Source: Vicingaceae bacterium
GTDB lineage: Bacteria > Bacteroidota > Bacteroidia > Flavobacteriales_E > Vicingaceae
NCBI GenBank assembly: GCA_018402765.1
Contig: JAGYIE010000004.1
Span: 54,603-118,602 of the forward strand
Direction of reading: 5' to 3'
DNA length: 64,000 nucleotides
Shown: piece by piece, positions 33,622 to 43,629 of the stretch
Layout: every line of letters begins with the position of its first letter
Position numbering within the stretch: the stretch's first letter is position 1
Notes under the pieces: generated by a model
The model's input: only the letters and a program-made list of their open reading frames with translations
Told to the model about the DNA's origin: nothing
The model's database searches: none
Program-made: the position numbers and the translations under genes

Positions 33622-35019
33622 ATGTCGAATTATAATTTCTCTAAAAACTTTCATTGGGGAGTTTCTACTTCTGCTTTTCAAATAGAAGGTGCGCATGATA
33701 AGGATGGTAAAGGAATATCCATTTGGGATGAGTTTACCCAAAAGAAGAAAGTGATTTTAGATAATCATCATGCAAAAGTAGCCTGCGATTTTTATCATAA
33801 ATATGAAGAGGATCTTGAGCTGATTAAAGATTTGGGCATTCCTAACTTCCGGTTCTCTATTTCTTGGACGCGTATTTTTCCTGATGGCTGCGGAAGGGTA
33901 AATCAAAAAGGTGTTGATTATTACAATCGGGTAATAGATAGTTGTATAGAAAAAGGAATAGAGCCTTGGGTGACTTTATATCATTGGGATTTGCCTGAGA
34001 ACATTCAAAAAAGAGGTGGTTGGGCTAATCGGCGAATTGTAGATTGGTTCTATGATTTTGCAGCTTTTTGTGCATCTCATTTTGGTGATCGGGTAAAGCG
34101 ATGGATGGTATTGAATGAGCCGATGGTTTTTACCGGAGCAGGCTATTTTTTAGGAATACACGCTCCAGGTAGACGCGGGCTAAAGCATTTTATACCGGCA
34201 GTTCATCATGCAGTGCTTAGCCAAGCAGAAGGTGGAAGGATTATTAAAGAGTTGCGACCTGATAGTTTAGTGGGTACTACGTTTTCTTGTAGTTTGATAG
34301 AACCATTTCGAGAAAATAATCCGAAAGATATCAAAGCTGCTAAGCGAGTAGATGCCCTAAGCAACCGATTGTTTTTAGAGCCTGCACTTGGTTTGGGGTA
34401 CCCAACCGAAGATCTACCTTTTTTAAAAAGATTAGAAAAGCACATCCGAAAAGGCGATGAGAAACGCATGCAATTTGATTTTGATTTTATTGGTATTCAA
34501 AATTATACTCGCGAAATAATAAAACATTCTACGTTTACCCCCTACTTAAGAGCCAAATTAATAGAGTCGAAAAGCAGAAATGTCCCCATTACAGAAATGG
34601 GATGGGAAGTATATCCAAAGTCATTGTACGCTATGGCTAAAAAGTTTGCCAGCTATGAGAAGGTAAAGGAGGTAATCATTACCGAAAATGGGGCAGCCTT
34701 TTCTGATGAGCTGCAAAATGGTAAAATCTATGATTCGCATCGGACCAATTACTTAGCTGAAAACTTAAAGGAACTGAACCGAGCGCATTTAGAAAATGAA
34801 AAAATAAAGGGATATTTTGTTTGGTCGTTACTTGATAATTTCGAATGGGCAGAAGGTTATCACCCGCGGTTTGGGTTGGTTCATGTAGATTATAAAACGC
34901 TAGAGCGCACGCCTAAACTTTCTGCATTATGGTATAAAAAAACAATCAATGCTCATAATCAAAAGCATGTTGGTAACGTTCTAACGAAATCTGATTTAGC
35001 ATTAGAACGTAGAAAGTGA
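33622..35019 (+). CDS. GH1-family beta-glycosidase
   Basis: This 465-residue protein is a full-length GH1 TIM barrel. The start NFHWGVSTSAFQIEGA is the family signature, the acid/base glutamate is Glu166 in WMVLNEP, and the nucleophile lies in IITENGAAF near 352. The end, VWSLLDNFEWAEGY, is also conserved. It hydrolyses beta-linked glucosides or related sugars. There is no signal peptide, so it acts in the cytoplasm. It forms an operon with a glycosyltransferase and ends overlapping a frameshifted convergent gene by 18 bases. Confidence 0.88.
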   Translation: MSNYNFSKNFHWGVSTSAFQIEGAHDKDGKGISIWDEFTQKKKVILDNHHAKVACDFYHKYEEDLELIKDLGIPNFRFSISWTRIFPDGCGRVNQKGVDYYNRVIDSCIEKGIEPWVTLYHWDLPENIQKRGGWANRRIVDWFYDFAAFCASHFGDRVKRWMVLNEPMVFTGAGYFLGIHAPGRRGLKHFIPAVHHAVLSQAEGGRIIKELRPDSLVGTTFSCSLIEPFRENNPKDIKAAKRVDALSNRLFLEPALGLGYPTEDLPFLKRLEKHIRKGDEKRMQFDFDFIGIQNYTREIIKHSTFTPYLRAKLIESKSRNVPITEMGWEVYPKSLYAMAKKFASYEKVKEVIITENGAAFSDELQNGKIYDSHRTNYLAENLKELNRAHLENEKIKGYFVWSLLDNFEWAEGYHPRFGLVHVDYKTLERTPKLSALWYKKTINAHNQKHVGNVLTKSDLALERRK

Positions 35020-35471
35020 TTTTTTTTCAATGTTTACATTTGGTTTAAAATAGATTAGTTGAAATCGACTATCTTTTAATACTTTGATCGCATAGAATAA
35101 ATCTTTCCCCTTATTTTCAGTAGCATAAACTTCTTCTATTTTCCAATACGTATATTCGGTCTTTTTAAACCCGTTAATTACTTTTTGTGGCAATTCTTTT
35201 GGGTAAAATAGTTGTATTCGCTCTTCAATTATTTCGCCTGATTCCTTAATGTCTAATTTGTAAACGCGCTCATCTTTTTCAAATTCTGCTTGGTAATAAT
35301 TTTCGATTAGCCTCCATTTTTTAACTGTGGTCTCAGGGTATGTTTTTAAAAACCTATAATAGTTTCTGAAGGTACATTTTCTGATGAGGTAGCTCTTGCA
35401 GATCCAGATTGTGAAAAAAAGGAAGTAGGAATAAATAGAATTATTGGTAATTTTTTGTAATTGATTTTCAT
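35002..35471 (-). pseudogene. PepSY-like secreted protein gene with a frameshift
   Basis: An ATG at 35471 gives a signal peptide MKINYKKLPIILFIPTSFF and runs to NVPSETIIGF, then stops. One frame over, the sequence continues FLKTYPETTVKKWRLIENYY and through the 63-residue ORF of the track to NIEKKSLSTF. One extra T in the T5 run (35348-35352 on the plus strand as A5) would restore a single 157-residue protein. The body, repeats of an xx-YP--V-KW----YYxAEFE--x type, matches the BLIP/PepSY-like (DUF2874) periplasmic family. A homopolymer sequencing error is the alternative. It is convergent with the GH1 gene. Confidence 0.65.
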
Positions 35472-35686
35472 TTTGTTAAGTTTTATTTTTAAAATAAAAA
35501 GAAACATTTATGCCAAAATGCGTGTCTTGGTAAAATAGGTGGAATGCTGAGTTTTTACAGTACTATGTGAGGACTTTTGGCATTAGATGGTGAACGGTAT
35601 AACATAGTTAAGACCAACTGACCAAGTAAAAAGAACTGTTTTCCATTTTGGTATAATTTTAACAAGTATTACGAAAACTCTATGTC

Positions 35687-35905
35687 ATGAAACTAGAACA
35701 TCCTCAGGTAGATAACAGGTTACAGCTTTTTCCTCACTCAAAAGGTTGGGCAATTTTCGATGAAAAAACGTATCGTTTTTCTGATAGTATAGAAGATTTC
35801 GCGCAAGCGTTGCAAATCGCAAAAAAGATAGCTGTCGCTAATGAAGCTACATTGCTAGTAAGAGATCAAGAGGGTGAGGTGATATTAAAGACAGTGTATG
35901 GTTAA
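35687..35905 (+). CDS. Small DUF2188-like protein
   Basis: The protein has 72 residues. It has the pattern of the DUF2188 family: a GW motif (HSKGWAIFDEKTYRF), a helix (AQALQIAKKIAV) and a terminal strand pair (TLLVRDQEGEVILK). Function is unknown. It is monocistronic and followed by a strong terminator shared with phoH. Confidence 0.6.
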   Translation: MKLEHPQVDNRLQLFPHSKGWAIFDEKTYRFSDSIEDFAQALQIAKKIAVANEATLLVRDQEGEVILKTVYG

Positions 35906-35941
35906 TATTTTTTATTGTTTTTAGATTAATTAGCAAGAGCG

Positions 35942-35973
35942 AAAAGGCTAACCAGTATTTGGGTTAGCCTTTT
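35942..35973. terminator. Bidirectional terminator
   Basis: AAAAGGCTAACC pairs perfectly with GGTTAGCCTTTT around AGTATTTG, with T- and A-rich flanks. It serves the small DUF2188-like gene and the convergent PhoH gene. Confidence 0.88.
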
Positions 35974-35994
35974 TAATTTAAAATTTATTGGTGT

Positions 35995-37386
35995 TTATAA
36001 TAGTTCATTTGCAATGTTTGCAAGTTCAGATCGCTCTCCTTTTTCTAAGGTGATATGCGCAAATAGTTTATTGCCTTTTAGTCGGTCCGTTAGGTAAGAA
36101 AGACCATTGCTTTGTTCATCCAAGTAGGGTGTGTCTATTTGATGAACATCTCCTGTGAAGATTATTTTTGTATTTTCTCCTGCTCGAGTTATAATAGTTT
36201 TTACTTCATGAGGTGTAAGGTTTTGGGCTTCGTCCACTATAAAGATAACATCAGATAAGCTTCTACCCCTAATATAGGCAAGAGGAGTAATGATAATTTT
36301 TTCACTGCTTTGCATTTCAGTAATCTGCTTGTAGCGCTTGTCAGCTTCGTCAAATTGATTCTTGATGTATTTTAGGTTATCAAAAAGTGGCTCCATATAG
36401 GGTCCTATTTTGTCCTTAATATCTCCAGGTAAGAATCCTAAATCTTTGTTGCTTAAAGGTACGATTGGTCTAGCAAGAATAATTTGTTTGAAGTTTCTTT
36501 TTTGCTCTATTGCTGCTGCTAATGCCAATAGGGTTTTCCCTGTGCCTGCAACTCCTTGTAGTGTCACTAATTTTATATCAGGGTTAAGTAACGCATGTAA
36601 GGCGAATGCTTGTTCTGCATTTTTAGGTTTAATGCCAAATGCATTGTCTTTTTCTACGCGCTCTATACGGTCTAAAACGGGATTGTAAAATGCTAAAGAA
36701 CTAGCCTTTCCGTTTTTTAAGATGTAAAAGTGATTGTTAATAATGTTCTCTGACATAAAGGAGTAGTTCTCTAAATGTCCTTTTCCATAAATGGTTTTTA
36801 TTACGTCACTGTCCAAATTGTCAATCAGCATTTTTCCACTAAACAAACTACCTAGGTCTTTCACCTTGCCTGTTTCATAGTCTTCTGCAGATATATTTAG
36901 CGCTTTGGCTTTTAGCCGCAGGTTGATATCTTTAGTCACTAAAATTACCTTGGCATCTTTTTCAGTCTGCTGTAGATTTAATGCAGTGTTTAGAATTTTA
37001 TGGTCAGCTTTTTTATCTCCAAATACTTTTTCTGCATCGACTAAAAGGTTTTTGGTGGACATAAATATTTTAAACCGTGAAGACTTGCGATCGCTTAATG
37101 GAATCCAATCTTGCAACGTATAATTTGCACTTAATCGGTCTACTATGCGGGTGAATTCTCTTGCTTCATAGTTTTTTGTGTCATTTCCTTTTTTGAAATT
37201 GTCTAACTCTTCCAATACGGTTATTGGAATGACCACATCATTGTCTTCAAAATTGTGAATCGAATTGTGGTCATGAATGATAACAGAAGTATCTAAAACG
37301 TAAATTTTTTTTTGTTTAGATTTTTGTGATGTTTTTGACTTTGTCGCGGTAGGTTGTCCGGAATTTGCTTTTGAGATTCTAGCCAT
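35995..37386 (-). CDS. PIN-PhoH fusion ATPase
   Basis: The protein has 463 residues. A basic leader (1-30) is followed by a PIN ribonuclease domain (KIYVLDTSVIIHDHNSI, VIPITVLEELDNFKKG and a VTKDINLRLKAKA strand) and then a PhoH ATPase (Walker A GVAGTGKT near 280, VIFIVDEAQNLTP as Walker B). This is the PhoH2/YlaK layout, in which family members are RNA-unwinding ribonucleases. The catalytic acids of the PIN domain (D, E, D) appear intact. It stands alone on the minus strand. Confidence 0.88.
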   Translation of the reverse strand: MARISKANSGQPTATKSKTSQKSKQKKIYVLDTSVIIHDHNSIHNFEDNDVVIPITVLEELDNFKKGNDTKNYEAREFTRIVDRLSANYTLQDWIPLSDRKSSRFKIFMSTKNLLVDAEKVFGDKKADHKILNTALNLQQTEKDAKVILVTKDINLRLKAKALNISAEDYETGKVKDLGSLFSGKMLIDNLDSDVIKTIYGKGHLENYSFMSENIINNHFYILKNGKASSLAFYNPVLDRIERVEKDNAFGIKPKNAEQAFALHALLNPDIKLVTLQGVAGTGKTLLALAAAIEQKRNFKQIILARPIVPLSNKDLGFLPGDIKDKIGPYMEPLFDNLKYIKNQFDEADKRYKQITEMQSSEKIIITPLAYIRGRSLSDVIFIVDEAQNLTPHEVKTIITRAGENTKIIFTGDVHQIDTPYLDEQSNGLSYLTDRLKGNKLFAHITLEKGERSELANIANELL

Positions 37387-37516
37387 ACTGATAAAGTTTT
37401 TCCTTTAAAAGTAGGATGAATTAATTGTTTGAAATACGCGTAAAAGCAAAAGAAATGAACGATTAGCTATTGAAAAGTAAATGGTTTATAGAATGCATTT
37501 TCAATGGATAGAATGC

Positions 37517-38755
37517 TTAACTTAGATGCCCGTTTTGAAGTTTTTTTACAGTTGTTAAAATAATCTTTTTGGTTGCCCCGAGATTCTTCTCTACATAGTT
37601 TTTAGCAGCCATTCCTTGTCTTTTTCTTTCTTCATTATTGGCGTAAAAAAGCTCAGCTACCTTTTTTAGCTGATAAATTGAAGTTATAGAATGGCCTGCG
37701 TTTAGTTTGATCAGGTCTTTTGCTTCCTGAAACTTCTGGTAATGAGGTCCAAAAACTACTGGAACTCCATAGCTAGCAGCCTCTAATGTGTTGTGTATCC
37801 CATTTCCAAATCCACCCCCGATATACGCCCATTGGCCATATCTGTAAATCGAAGAAAGCATGCCAATTGTGTCAAGGATTAAGACCTGTTGATTAAACTC
37901 ACCTTTGGTAAAAAAGCCAGCTTGTTCTCCAAATAGCTTCTTTGTTTCAGTTAGTCGATTAGCAGTTATCTCATGAGGCGCAATTATCAGCCTAGTGTTT
38001 GGGTAAGTTGTGATTAGATCTTTTAAAAGTTCTTCATCCTTAGGCCAAGTGCTTCCTGCAATAATTGTAAATTGATTATCGATAAACTGCTCAATTGACG
38101 GCACTGGTTTAGCAGTAGAAACCAATTGATTTACACGATCAAACCGTGTATCTCCACAAACAGTTAAATTTGAATAATTGATGGTTTTTAGCAGGTTTGC
38201 CGATGCTTCGTTCTGTAAAAAGAAATGAGAGAAGGAAGACAGTTGGTTTCTAAACCAGCCACCATACCACTTAAAAAAGTGTTGATTCGTTCTAAATATT
38301 CCTGAGATTAGAAAGGTGTTAATATTATTTTTTTTAAGCTCGATCAAGTAATTAAACCAGAACTCATATTTTACAAAGTAGACCGCTTTAGGTTGGGTAA
38401 GCCGAATAAATTCTTTTGCATTAGAAATAGTATCTGCAGGTAGGTAAGAAATTAAGTCAGCCCCTGAATAGTTTTTTCTAATTTCATAACCCGATGGAGA
38501 AAAGAAAGTCAATACAATATAGTCATTTGGTCGAGCTTTGCGATAGGCTTCGATTACTGAGCGGCCCTGTTCAAATTCTCCCAAAGAAGCACAATGAAAC
38601 CAAACGACATTGCTATTCTTAGGAATATTTTCCGAAAGTCTTTTTTGCCACTTTTTTCTGCCATTTATCCACTTTTTAGCTTTTTCATTAAACGGAGCTA
38701 TAAGCCAAATTGCAAATTTATAAATTGAAATGCTTGCAGTATAAAGAATTCTCAT
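37517..38755 (-). CDS. waaA: 3-deoxy-D-manno-octulosonic acid transferase
   Basis: The protein has 412 residues. It transfers Kdo from CMP-Kdo to lipid A, the start of the lipopolysaccharide core. Signs are the GT30 features: an N-terminal hydrophobic anchor, VWFHCASLGEFEQ, YIVLTFFSPSGYE, FVKYEFWFNYL, TIIAGSTWPKDE and the C-terminal YIGGGFGNGIHNTLEAASYG. All of these are conserved in WaaA/KdtA. The gene upstream ends four bases before it, so the two are cotranscribed. Confidence 0.9.
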   Translation of the reverse strand: MRILYTASISIYKFAIWLIAPFNEKAKKWINGRKKWQKRLSENIPKNSNVVWFHCASLGEFEQGRSVIEAYRKARPNDYIVLTFFSPSGYEIRKNYSGADLISYLPADTISNAKEFIRLTQPKAVYFVKYEFWFNYLIELKKNNINTFLISGIFRTNQHFFKWYGGWFRNQLSSFSHFFLQNEASANLLKTINYSNLTVCGDTRFDRVNQLVSTAKPVPSIEQFIDNQFTIIAGSTWPKDEELLKDLITTYPNTRLIIAPHEITANRLTETKKLFGEQAGFFTKGEFNQQVLILDTIGMLSSIYRYGQWAYIGGGFGNGIHNTLEAASYGVPVVFGPHYQKFQEAKDLIKLNAGHSITSIYQLKKVAELFYANNEERKRQGMAAKNYVEKNLGATKKIILTTVKKLQNGHLS

Positions 38756-38758
38756 AAT

Positions 38759-39529
38759 CTAATAATAGTAAAATTCTTTGGTGCTTCTTTTGTAAAAGGG
38801 AATTATCCAGCCAAACTTTACACCATACATTGCATCAAACCTTGTTGCGTTATCTTCTTTTTTTAAGTCGTAATTATATCCTCTTCTATTTTCGGTAATT
38901 GCTTGTATCCCTTCAATTCCTAAATAAAAATTTATTAATCGGGTTTTCCCAAAATATTGATAGCCAATAAATTGATTAAAGGAAATCCCATTTGATAAAC
39001 GGTCGTAGCCTTTCTCCATTTCTTTGTTTAGTTGTAAAACATCTCCATCTCTAAAGTCAAGATTTATTCTATGTTGCAAGAAACCCATTCCTCCTGTAAC
39101 TAATAATCCTGAATTTTTGTTTTTTCCTTTGAAATTAAATAGTTTACCTCCGTAGAAATGAAAGTTAAATCCTCTTTGTTCTTGTAAAATTCCTGTAATT
39201 ACACCGTCGCTTGTCGTTACATCTCCACTGGCATTAGTTAGTGACTGTAGTATGCTAGGTTCATTTATTTTTTTACCGAAATTGGCATCTATTTTTAATC
39301 CAAATTGCCAATTATTTATTGTTTTATACCCTATTTCTCCACCTACAGAAGAGGTTCTTCCAAATCGCTCAGCAAAGTCGTTTGAAGGAGTGAATATGCC
39401 AAAGTTTAACTTCACAAAAGGCAACGCCATAGCAGAATCCATGTTCACTTGGCCCTTGACTAGTTGACCTGTATAGAAAAAAAGGGATAGCGTAAATAAA
39501 ATGTTTAAACTGAAAATATTTTTTTTCAT
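38759..39529 (-). CDS. Candidate outer-membrane beta-barrel protein
   Basis: The protein has 256 residues with signal peptide ending near LVKGQ. The mature part alternates polar and aromatic or hydrophobic residues, with glycine-rich turns (GEIGYKTINNWQFGLKIDAN, GYQYFGKTRLINFYLG), and ends in aromatic residues FYYY as many outer-membrane barrels do. No family was recognised. It is the first gene of an operon with waaA; a link to the outer membrane is therefore plausible but not shown. Confidence 0.65.
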   Translation of the reverse strand: MKKNIFSLNILFTLSLFFYTGQLVKGQVNMDSAMALPFVKLNFGIFTPSNDFAERFGRTSSVGGEIGYKTINNWQFGLKIDANFGKKINEPSILQSLTNASGDVTTSDGVITGILQEQRGFNFHFYGGKLFNFKGKNKNSGLLVTGGMGFLQHRINLDFRDGDVLQLNKEMEKGYDRLSNGISFNQFIGYQYFGKTRLINFYLGIEGIQAITENRRGYNYDLKKEDNATRFDAMYGVKFGWIIPFYKRSTKEFYYY

Positions 39530-39560
39530 ATCGCGAATTTACGAATAGTTTTAAATGGCA

Positions 39561-39587
39561 TTGATCGCCTAAAATTAACTATCTTCG
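39561..39587 (+). promoter_or_regulatory. Candidate promoter of the nucleotide-sugar operon
   Basis: TTG at 39561 and TATCTTCG at 39580-39587 are 16 bases apart and 25 bases before the aminotransferase start. The spacing is slightly shorter than usual for Bacteroidota. Confidence 0.4.
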
Positions 39588-39611
39588 CAACGCAATTTTT
39601 TAAGTTATCTT

Positions 39612-40745
39612 ATGAATGATATTCAAATGGTTGACCTGAAAGGTCAATATCAAAAAATAAAAGATAAAGTTGATAAAGGAATTGCTGAGGTAATCAACTC
39701 TGCGACTTTTATTAATGGTCCACATGTTAAATCTTTTCAAGAAGATTTAGAGCATTATTTAGGGACTAAACATCTTATTCCTTGCGGCAACGGTACAGAT
39801 GCCTTGCAAATAGCAATGATGGCTTTGGGTTTGAAGCCTGGCGATGAAGTAATTACAACAACTTTTACGTTTGTTGCAACAGCTGAGGTTATTGCATTAT
39901 TAGGTCTAGTGCCAGTTCTAGTAGACGTGGATCAGGATACCTATAATATTTCTATAGAGTCTATGAAGGCTGCTATTACAGATAAAACAAAAGCGATTGT
40001 ACCTGTGCATTTGTATGGTCAATGTTCTAACATGGAAGAGATTTTAAATATCGCTAATGACAAGTGCTTATTCGTTATTGAAGACACCGCTCAAGCAATT
40101 GGTGCTGATTTTACATATACAGATGGTACAGTAAAAAAAGCGGGTACAATGGGAATTATTGGCTGCACATCCTTTTTCCCTTCAAAGAACTTAGGTTGTT
40201 ATGGAGATGGAGGTGCTATCTACACTGATAACGATAAGCTAGCAGAGAAAATTCGAATGATAGTAAATCATGGAATGAAGGTTAGATATTACCACGATGA
40301 AATTGGGGTTAACTCAAGACTAGACAGTATTCAAGCGGCAATTTTAGGTGTTAAGCTTAAAGAACTTGATGGGTATAATTCGGCTAGAAGATTAGCAGCA
40401 GATTATTACGATAAAGCATTTGCAAGTTGTGATAAAATTATAACTCCAGTGCGAGCATCGTATTCTTCACATGTATTTCATCAATATACAATGAGAATAG
40501 TAGGTGCAGATAGAGATGCTTTACAAGCCTTTTTGTCTGAGCACAAGATTCCTGCAATGATTTATTATCCTGTGCCTTTGCACCAACAAAAAGCATACAA
40601 AGATGAGCGTTATAATGATGGGGATTTTCCTGTTTCCGAAATGCTTAGCAAGGAAGTGATTTCATTACCAATGCATACTGAACTTACTGAAGAGCAACTG
40701 CAATTCATAACTTCTAAAGTGTTGGAATTTGTAAATAAAATATAA
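39612..40745 (+). CDS. DegT/DnrJ-type nucleotide-sugar aminotransferase (WbpE-like)
   Basis: The protein has 377 residues and is a PLP enzyme of the DegT family. The Schiff-base lysine lies in FFPSKNLGCYGDGGA, and the start MVDLKGQYQKIKDKVDKGI and HLIPCGNGTDALQIAM match WbpE/WlbC-type aminotransferases. Those make UDP-2-acetamido-3-amino-2,3-dideoxy-glucuronate. The WbpD-like acetyltransferase in the same operon supports this; the exact sugar is inferred. It is the first gene of an eight-gene plus-strand operon. Confidence 0.82.
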   Translation: MNDIQMVDLKGQYQKIKDKVDKGIAEVINSATFINGPHVKSFQEDLEHYLGTKHLIPCGNGTDALQIAMMALGLKPGDEVITTTFTFVATAEVIALLGLVPVLVDVDQDTYNISIESMKAAITDKTKAIVPVHLYGQCSNMEEILNIANDKCLFVIEDTAQAIGADFTYTDGTVKKAGTMGIIGCTSFFPSKNLGCYGDGGAIYTDNDKLAEKIRMIVNHGMKVRYYHDEIGVNSRLDSIQAAILGVKLKELDGYNSARRLAADYYDKAFASCDKIITPVRASYSSHVFHQYTMRIVGADRDALQAFLSEHKIPAMIYYPVPLHQQKAYKDERYNDGDFPVSEMLSKEVISLPMHTELTEEQLQFITSKVLEFVNKI

Positions 40746-40755
40746 AAGATAATCT

Positions 40756-42066
40756 ATGAAAATAGCAGTAGTAGGAACAGGTTATGTAGGCTTAGTCACT
40801 GGAACTTGTTTGGCTGAAACTGGTAACGATGTAATTTGTGTTGACATCGATGCAGCAAAAGTTGATAAGATGAAAAGCGGTATTGTGCCAATTTATGAGC
40901 CACATTTAGATGCTTTATTTGAGCGAAATATCAAGCAAAAGCGATTAAAATTTACGACTGATTTAGCATTGGCTATTAAAAATGCAACTATAATCTTTTT
41001 AGCATTGCCTACACCACCGGGAGAAGATGGTTCTGCGGATTTGTCGTACGTTCTAGGTGTGGCGGATCAGTTGGGAAAAATGATTACAGAATATAAAGTA
41101 ATAATTGATAAAAGCACTGTTCCTGTGGGCACTGCAGAAAAAGTCCGTGCTGCGGTTGCTGCTAATGCTAAAGTGGATTTTGATATTGTTTCCAATCCTG
41201 AATTTCTTAGAGAAGGATTTGCTGTAGATGATTTTTTAAAGCCTGATCGTGTAGTAATAGGAACAGAATCTCCAAAAGCTAGGAAATTACTAGAAGAGCT
41301 TTATAAGCCATACGTTCGACAAGGGAATCCGATTATTTTTATGGATGAAAAGTCAGCAGAGTTGACAAAGTACGCTGCTAACGCATTTTTAGCGACTAAA
41401 ATAACCTTTATGAATGAGATTGCTAACTTTTGTGAGAAAGTAGGCGCTGATGTTGATATGGTTAGAGTAGGTATTGGTTCAGACACCAGAATTGGAAAAC
41501 GCTTCTTGTTCCCAGGTATTGGTTACGGTGGAAGTTGTTTCCCAAAAGATGTGCAAGCATTAAGTAAGTCTGGAGTTGAAGCAGGTTATCCTTTCCAAAT
41601 CTTGGATGCGGTAATGAAGGTAAATCAGGTACAAAAAACAGTTATTTTACCTAAAATAGATGCCTACTTTAAGGGAAATTTGAAAGGGAAGAAGATTGCA
41701 ATTTGGGGCTTGGCGTTTAAACCTGATACAGACGATATCCGTGAGGCTCCGGCTTTATATCTAATAGAAGAGTTACTTAGTAGAGGTGCAATTATTTCTG
41801 CATATGATCCTGAAGCCATGGATAATGTACAGCAATTAATTGGTGATAAAATTCATTATGCGCTGAATATGTATGCTGCCGCAGAAAATGCCGATGCATT
41901 ATTAATTGCTACCGAATGGTCTGTTTTTAGAACGCCTGACTTCGAGAAATTATCAAAAAAGTTATCGAATAAAGTTATCTTCGATGGTCGTAATTTATAT
42001 GACCTTGATCAAATGAAAGAATTGGGATTTTATTACAGTAGTATCGGACGAACGTTAATAAATTAG
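40756..42066 (+). CDS. UDP-glucose 6-dehydrogenase
   Basis: The protein has 436 residues. It has the NAD site [20 protein letters not shown], the catalytic-Cys loop [16 protein letters not shown] and the NAD-binding C-terminal domain [21 protein letters not shown]. The family oxidises UDP-glucose to UDP-glucuronate, which fits the downstream UXS decarboxylase. It starts ten bases after the aminotransferase, and the next gene starts two bases after its stop. Confidence 0.88.
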   Translation: MKIAVVGTGYVGLVTGTCLAETGNDVICVDIDAAKVDKMKSGIVPIYEPHLDALFERNIKQKRLKFTTDLALAIKNATIIFLALPTPPGEDGSADLSYVLGVADQLGKMITEYKVIIDKSTVPVGTAEKVRAAVAANAKVDFDIVSNPEFLREGFAVDDFLKPDRVVIGTESPKARKLLEELYKPYVRQGNPIIFMDEKSAELTKYAANAFLATKITFMNEIANFCEKVGADVDMVRVGIGSDTRIGKRFLFPGIGYGGSCFPKDVQALSKSGVEAGYPFQILDAVMKVNQVQKTVILPKIDAYFKGNLKGKKIAIWGLAFKPDTDDIREAPALYLIEELLSRGAIISAYDPEAMDNVQQLIGDKIHYALNMYAAAENADALLIATEWSVFRTPDFEKLSKKLSNKVIFDGRNLYDLDQMKELGFYYSSIGRTLIN

Positions 42067-42067
42067 T

Positions 42068-43054
42068 ATGAAGAGGGTATTGATAACAGGGGCGGCGGGT
42101 TTTCTAGGTTCGCATCTATGTGATCGATTTATTAAAGAAGGTTACTATGTAATCGCTATGGATAATTTGATTACAGGGAATATTGCCAACCTTGAACAAT
42201 TGATGCCTTTGCCGAATTTTGAATTTTTTCACCATGATGTCTCCAATTATGTGCATGTTGCTGGTGAGTTAGATTACATTTTGCATTTTGCATCACCTGC
42301 AAGTCCAATTGATTACTTAAAAATACCAATTCAGACACTTAAGGTGAGTTCATTAGGAACGCATAGGTTACTTGGTTTGGCTAAAGCAAAAGGAGCTAAG
42401 ATTTTGGTAGCTTCTACTTCTGAAGTATACGGGGATCCGCTTGTTCACCCTCAAACGGAATCCTATTGGGGAAATGTTAACCCAATTGGACCAAGGGGAG
42501 TTTATGATGAAGCAAAGCGTTTTCAAGAAGCAATAACAATGGCTTATCATACTTATCATGGAGTGAAAACTTCTATTGTCAGGATATTTAATACGTATGG
42601 CCCTCGCATGAGATTAAATGATGGTAGAGTATTGCCTGCATTTATAGGACAAGCTTTGCGTGGAGAAGATCTTACTGTATTTGGAGATGGATCTCAAACA
42701 AGATCGTTTTGTTATGTTGATGACTTAATAGAAGGAATATACCGTTTATTGCTGAGTAGCATATCCGAGCCTGTAAACGTGGGAAATCCAAACGAAATTA
42801 CTATAGGACAATTTGCTGAAGAGATTATCAAATTAACAAACACTGCTCAAAAGGTCATCTACAAACCATTGCCAGTTGATGACCCGATGCAGAGACAGCC
42901 CGATATCACTAAAGCCAAAACATTATTAAATTGGGAGCCAAAGGTTGAACGGGCTGAAGGTGTAAAAATAACATATGCGTATTTCAAATCTTTGCCTAAA
43001 GAAGAACTATATAAAAAAGACCACAATACATTTGAAGATTACATTAAGCGCTAA
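42068..43054 (+). CDS. UDP-glucuronate decarboxylase (UDP-xylose synthase)
   Basis: This 328-residue short-chain dehydrogenase has the Rossmann start [17 protein letters not shown], the serine/threonine loop [20 protein letters not shown], the YDEAKR catalytic Tyr/Lys and a C-terminal substrate loop. The VYGDP...NPIGPR region is typical of UXS enzymes, which make UDP-xylose from UDP-glucuronate. It directly follows the UDP-glucose dehydrogenase that makes its substrate. Its stop overlaps the next start (TAATG). Confidence 0.87.
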   Translation: MKRVLITGAAGFLGSHLCDRFIKEGYYVIAMDNLITGNIANLEQLMPLPNFEFFHHDVSNYVHVAGELDYILHFASPASPIDYLKIPIQTLKVSSLGTHRLLGLAKAKGAKILVASTSEVYGDPLVHPQTESYWGNVNPIGPRGVYDEAKRFQEAITMAYHTYHGVKTSIVRIFNTYGPRMRLNDGRVLPAFIGQALRGEDLTVFGDGSQTRSFCYVDDLIEGIYRLLLSSISEPVNVGNPNEITIGQFAEEIIKLTNTAQKVIYKPLPVDDPMQRQPDITKAKTLLNWEPKVERAEGVKITYAYFKSLPKEELYKKDHNTFEDYIKR

Positions 43055-43629
43055 TGAATTATTATGCACATGAAACAGCAGTAATTGACGAGGGCTGCAT
43101 TATTGGAGAGAATAGCAAAATATGGCACTTTACCCATATTATGCCAAACTGTACCATTGGTAAAAAATGCAATATTGGTCAGAATTGTGTAATTTCTCCT
43201 GATGTTATTTTAGGGGATAATGTGAAAGTTCAAAATAATGTATCTATTTACACTGGGGTAACATGTGAAGATGATGTGTTTCTTGGCCCTTCAATGGTAT
43301 TTACCAATGTAATTAATCCAAGAAGTGCTGTTGTAAGAAGAGATCAATATTTAAAGACTACTGTCAAAAAGGGAGCTAGTATTGGTGCCAATGCAACTAT
43401 CGTTTGTGGACATGATATTGGAGAGTATGCTTTTGTTGGTGCAGGCGCTGTGGTTACAAAAACTGTCCCAGCATTTGCCTTAGTTGTTGGAAACCCTGCA
43501 AAGCAAATTGGATGGGTTAGTGAATATGGACATCGGTTAGAATTTAATGAACTAAATACCGCCTCATGTATAGAAACAGGAGATATATATAAAATTGAAA
43601 ATGATAGTGTATCAAAGATAACAGAATGA
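43054..43629 (+). CDS. WbpD-like left-handed beta-helix N-acetyltransferase
   Basis: The protein has 191 residues, dominated by hexapeptide repeats ([55 protein letters not shown]). This is the WbpD/WlbB type, a trimer that uses acetyl-CoA to acetylate the 3-amino group of UDP-GlcNAc3NA, next to a WbpE-type aminotransferase. The histidine in ICGHD... of the family is seen as VCGHDIGEY. Its start overlaps the UXS stop, and its own stop overlaps the next start. Confidence 0.85.
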   Translation: MNYYAHETAVIDEGCIIGENSKIWHFTHIMPNCTIGKKCNIGQNCVISPDVILGDNVKVQNNVSIYTGVTCEDDVFLGPSMVFTNVINPRSAVVRRDQYLKTTVKKGASIGANATIVCGHDIGEYAFVGAGAVVTKTVPAFALVVGNPAKQIGWVSEYGHRLEFNELNTASCIETGDIYKIENDSVSKITE

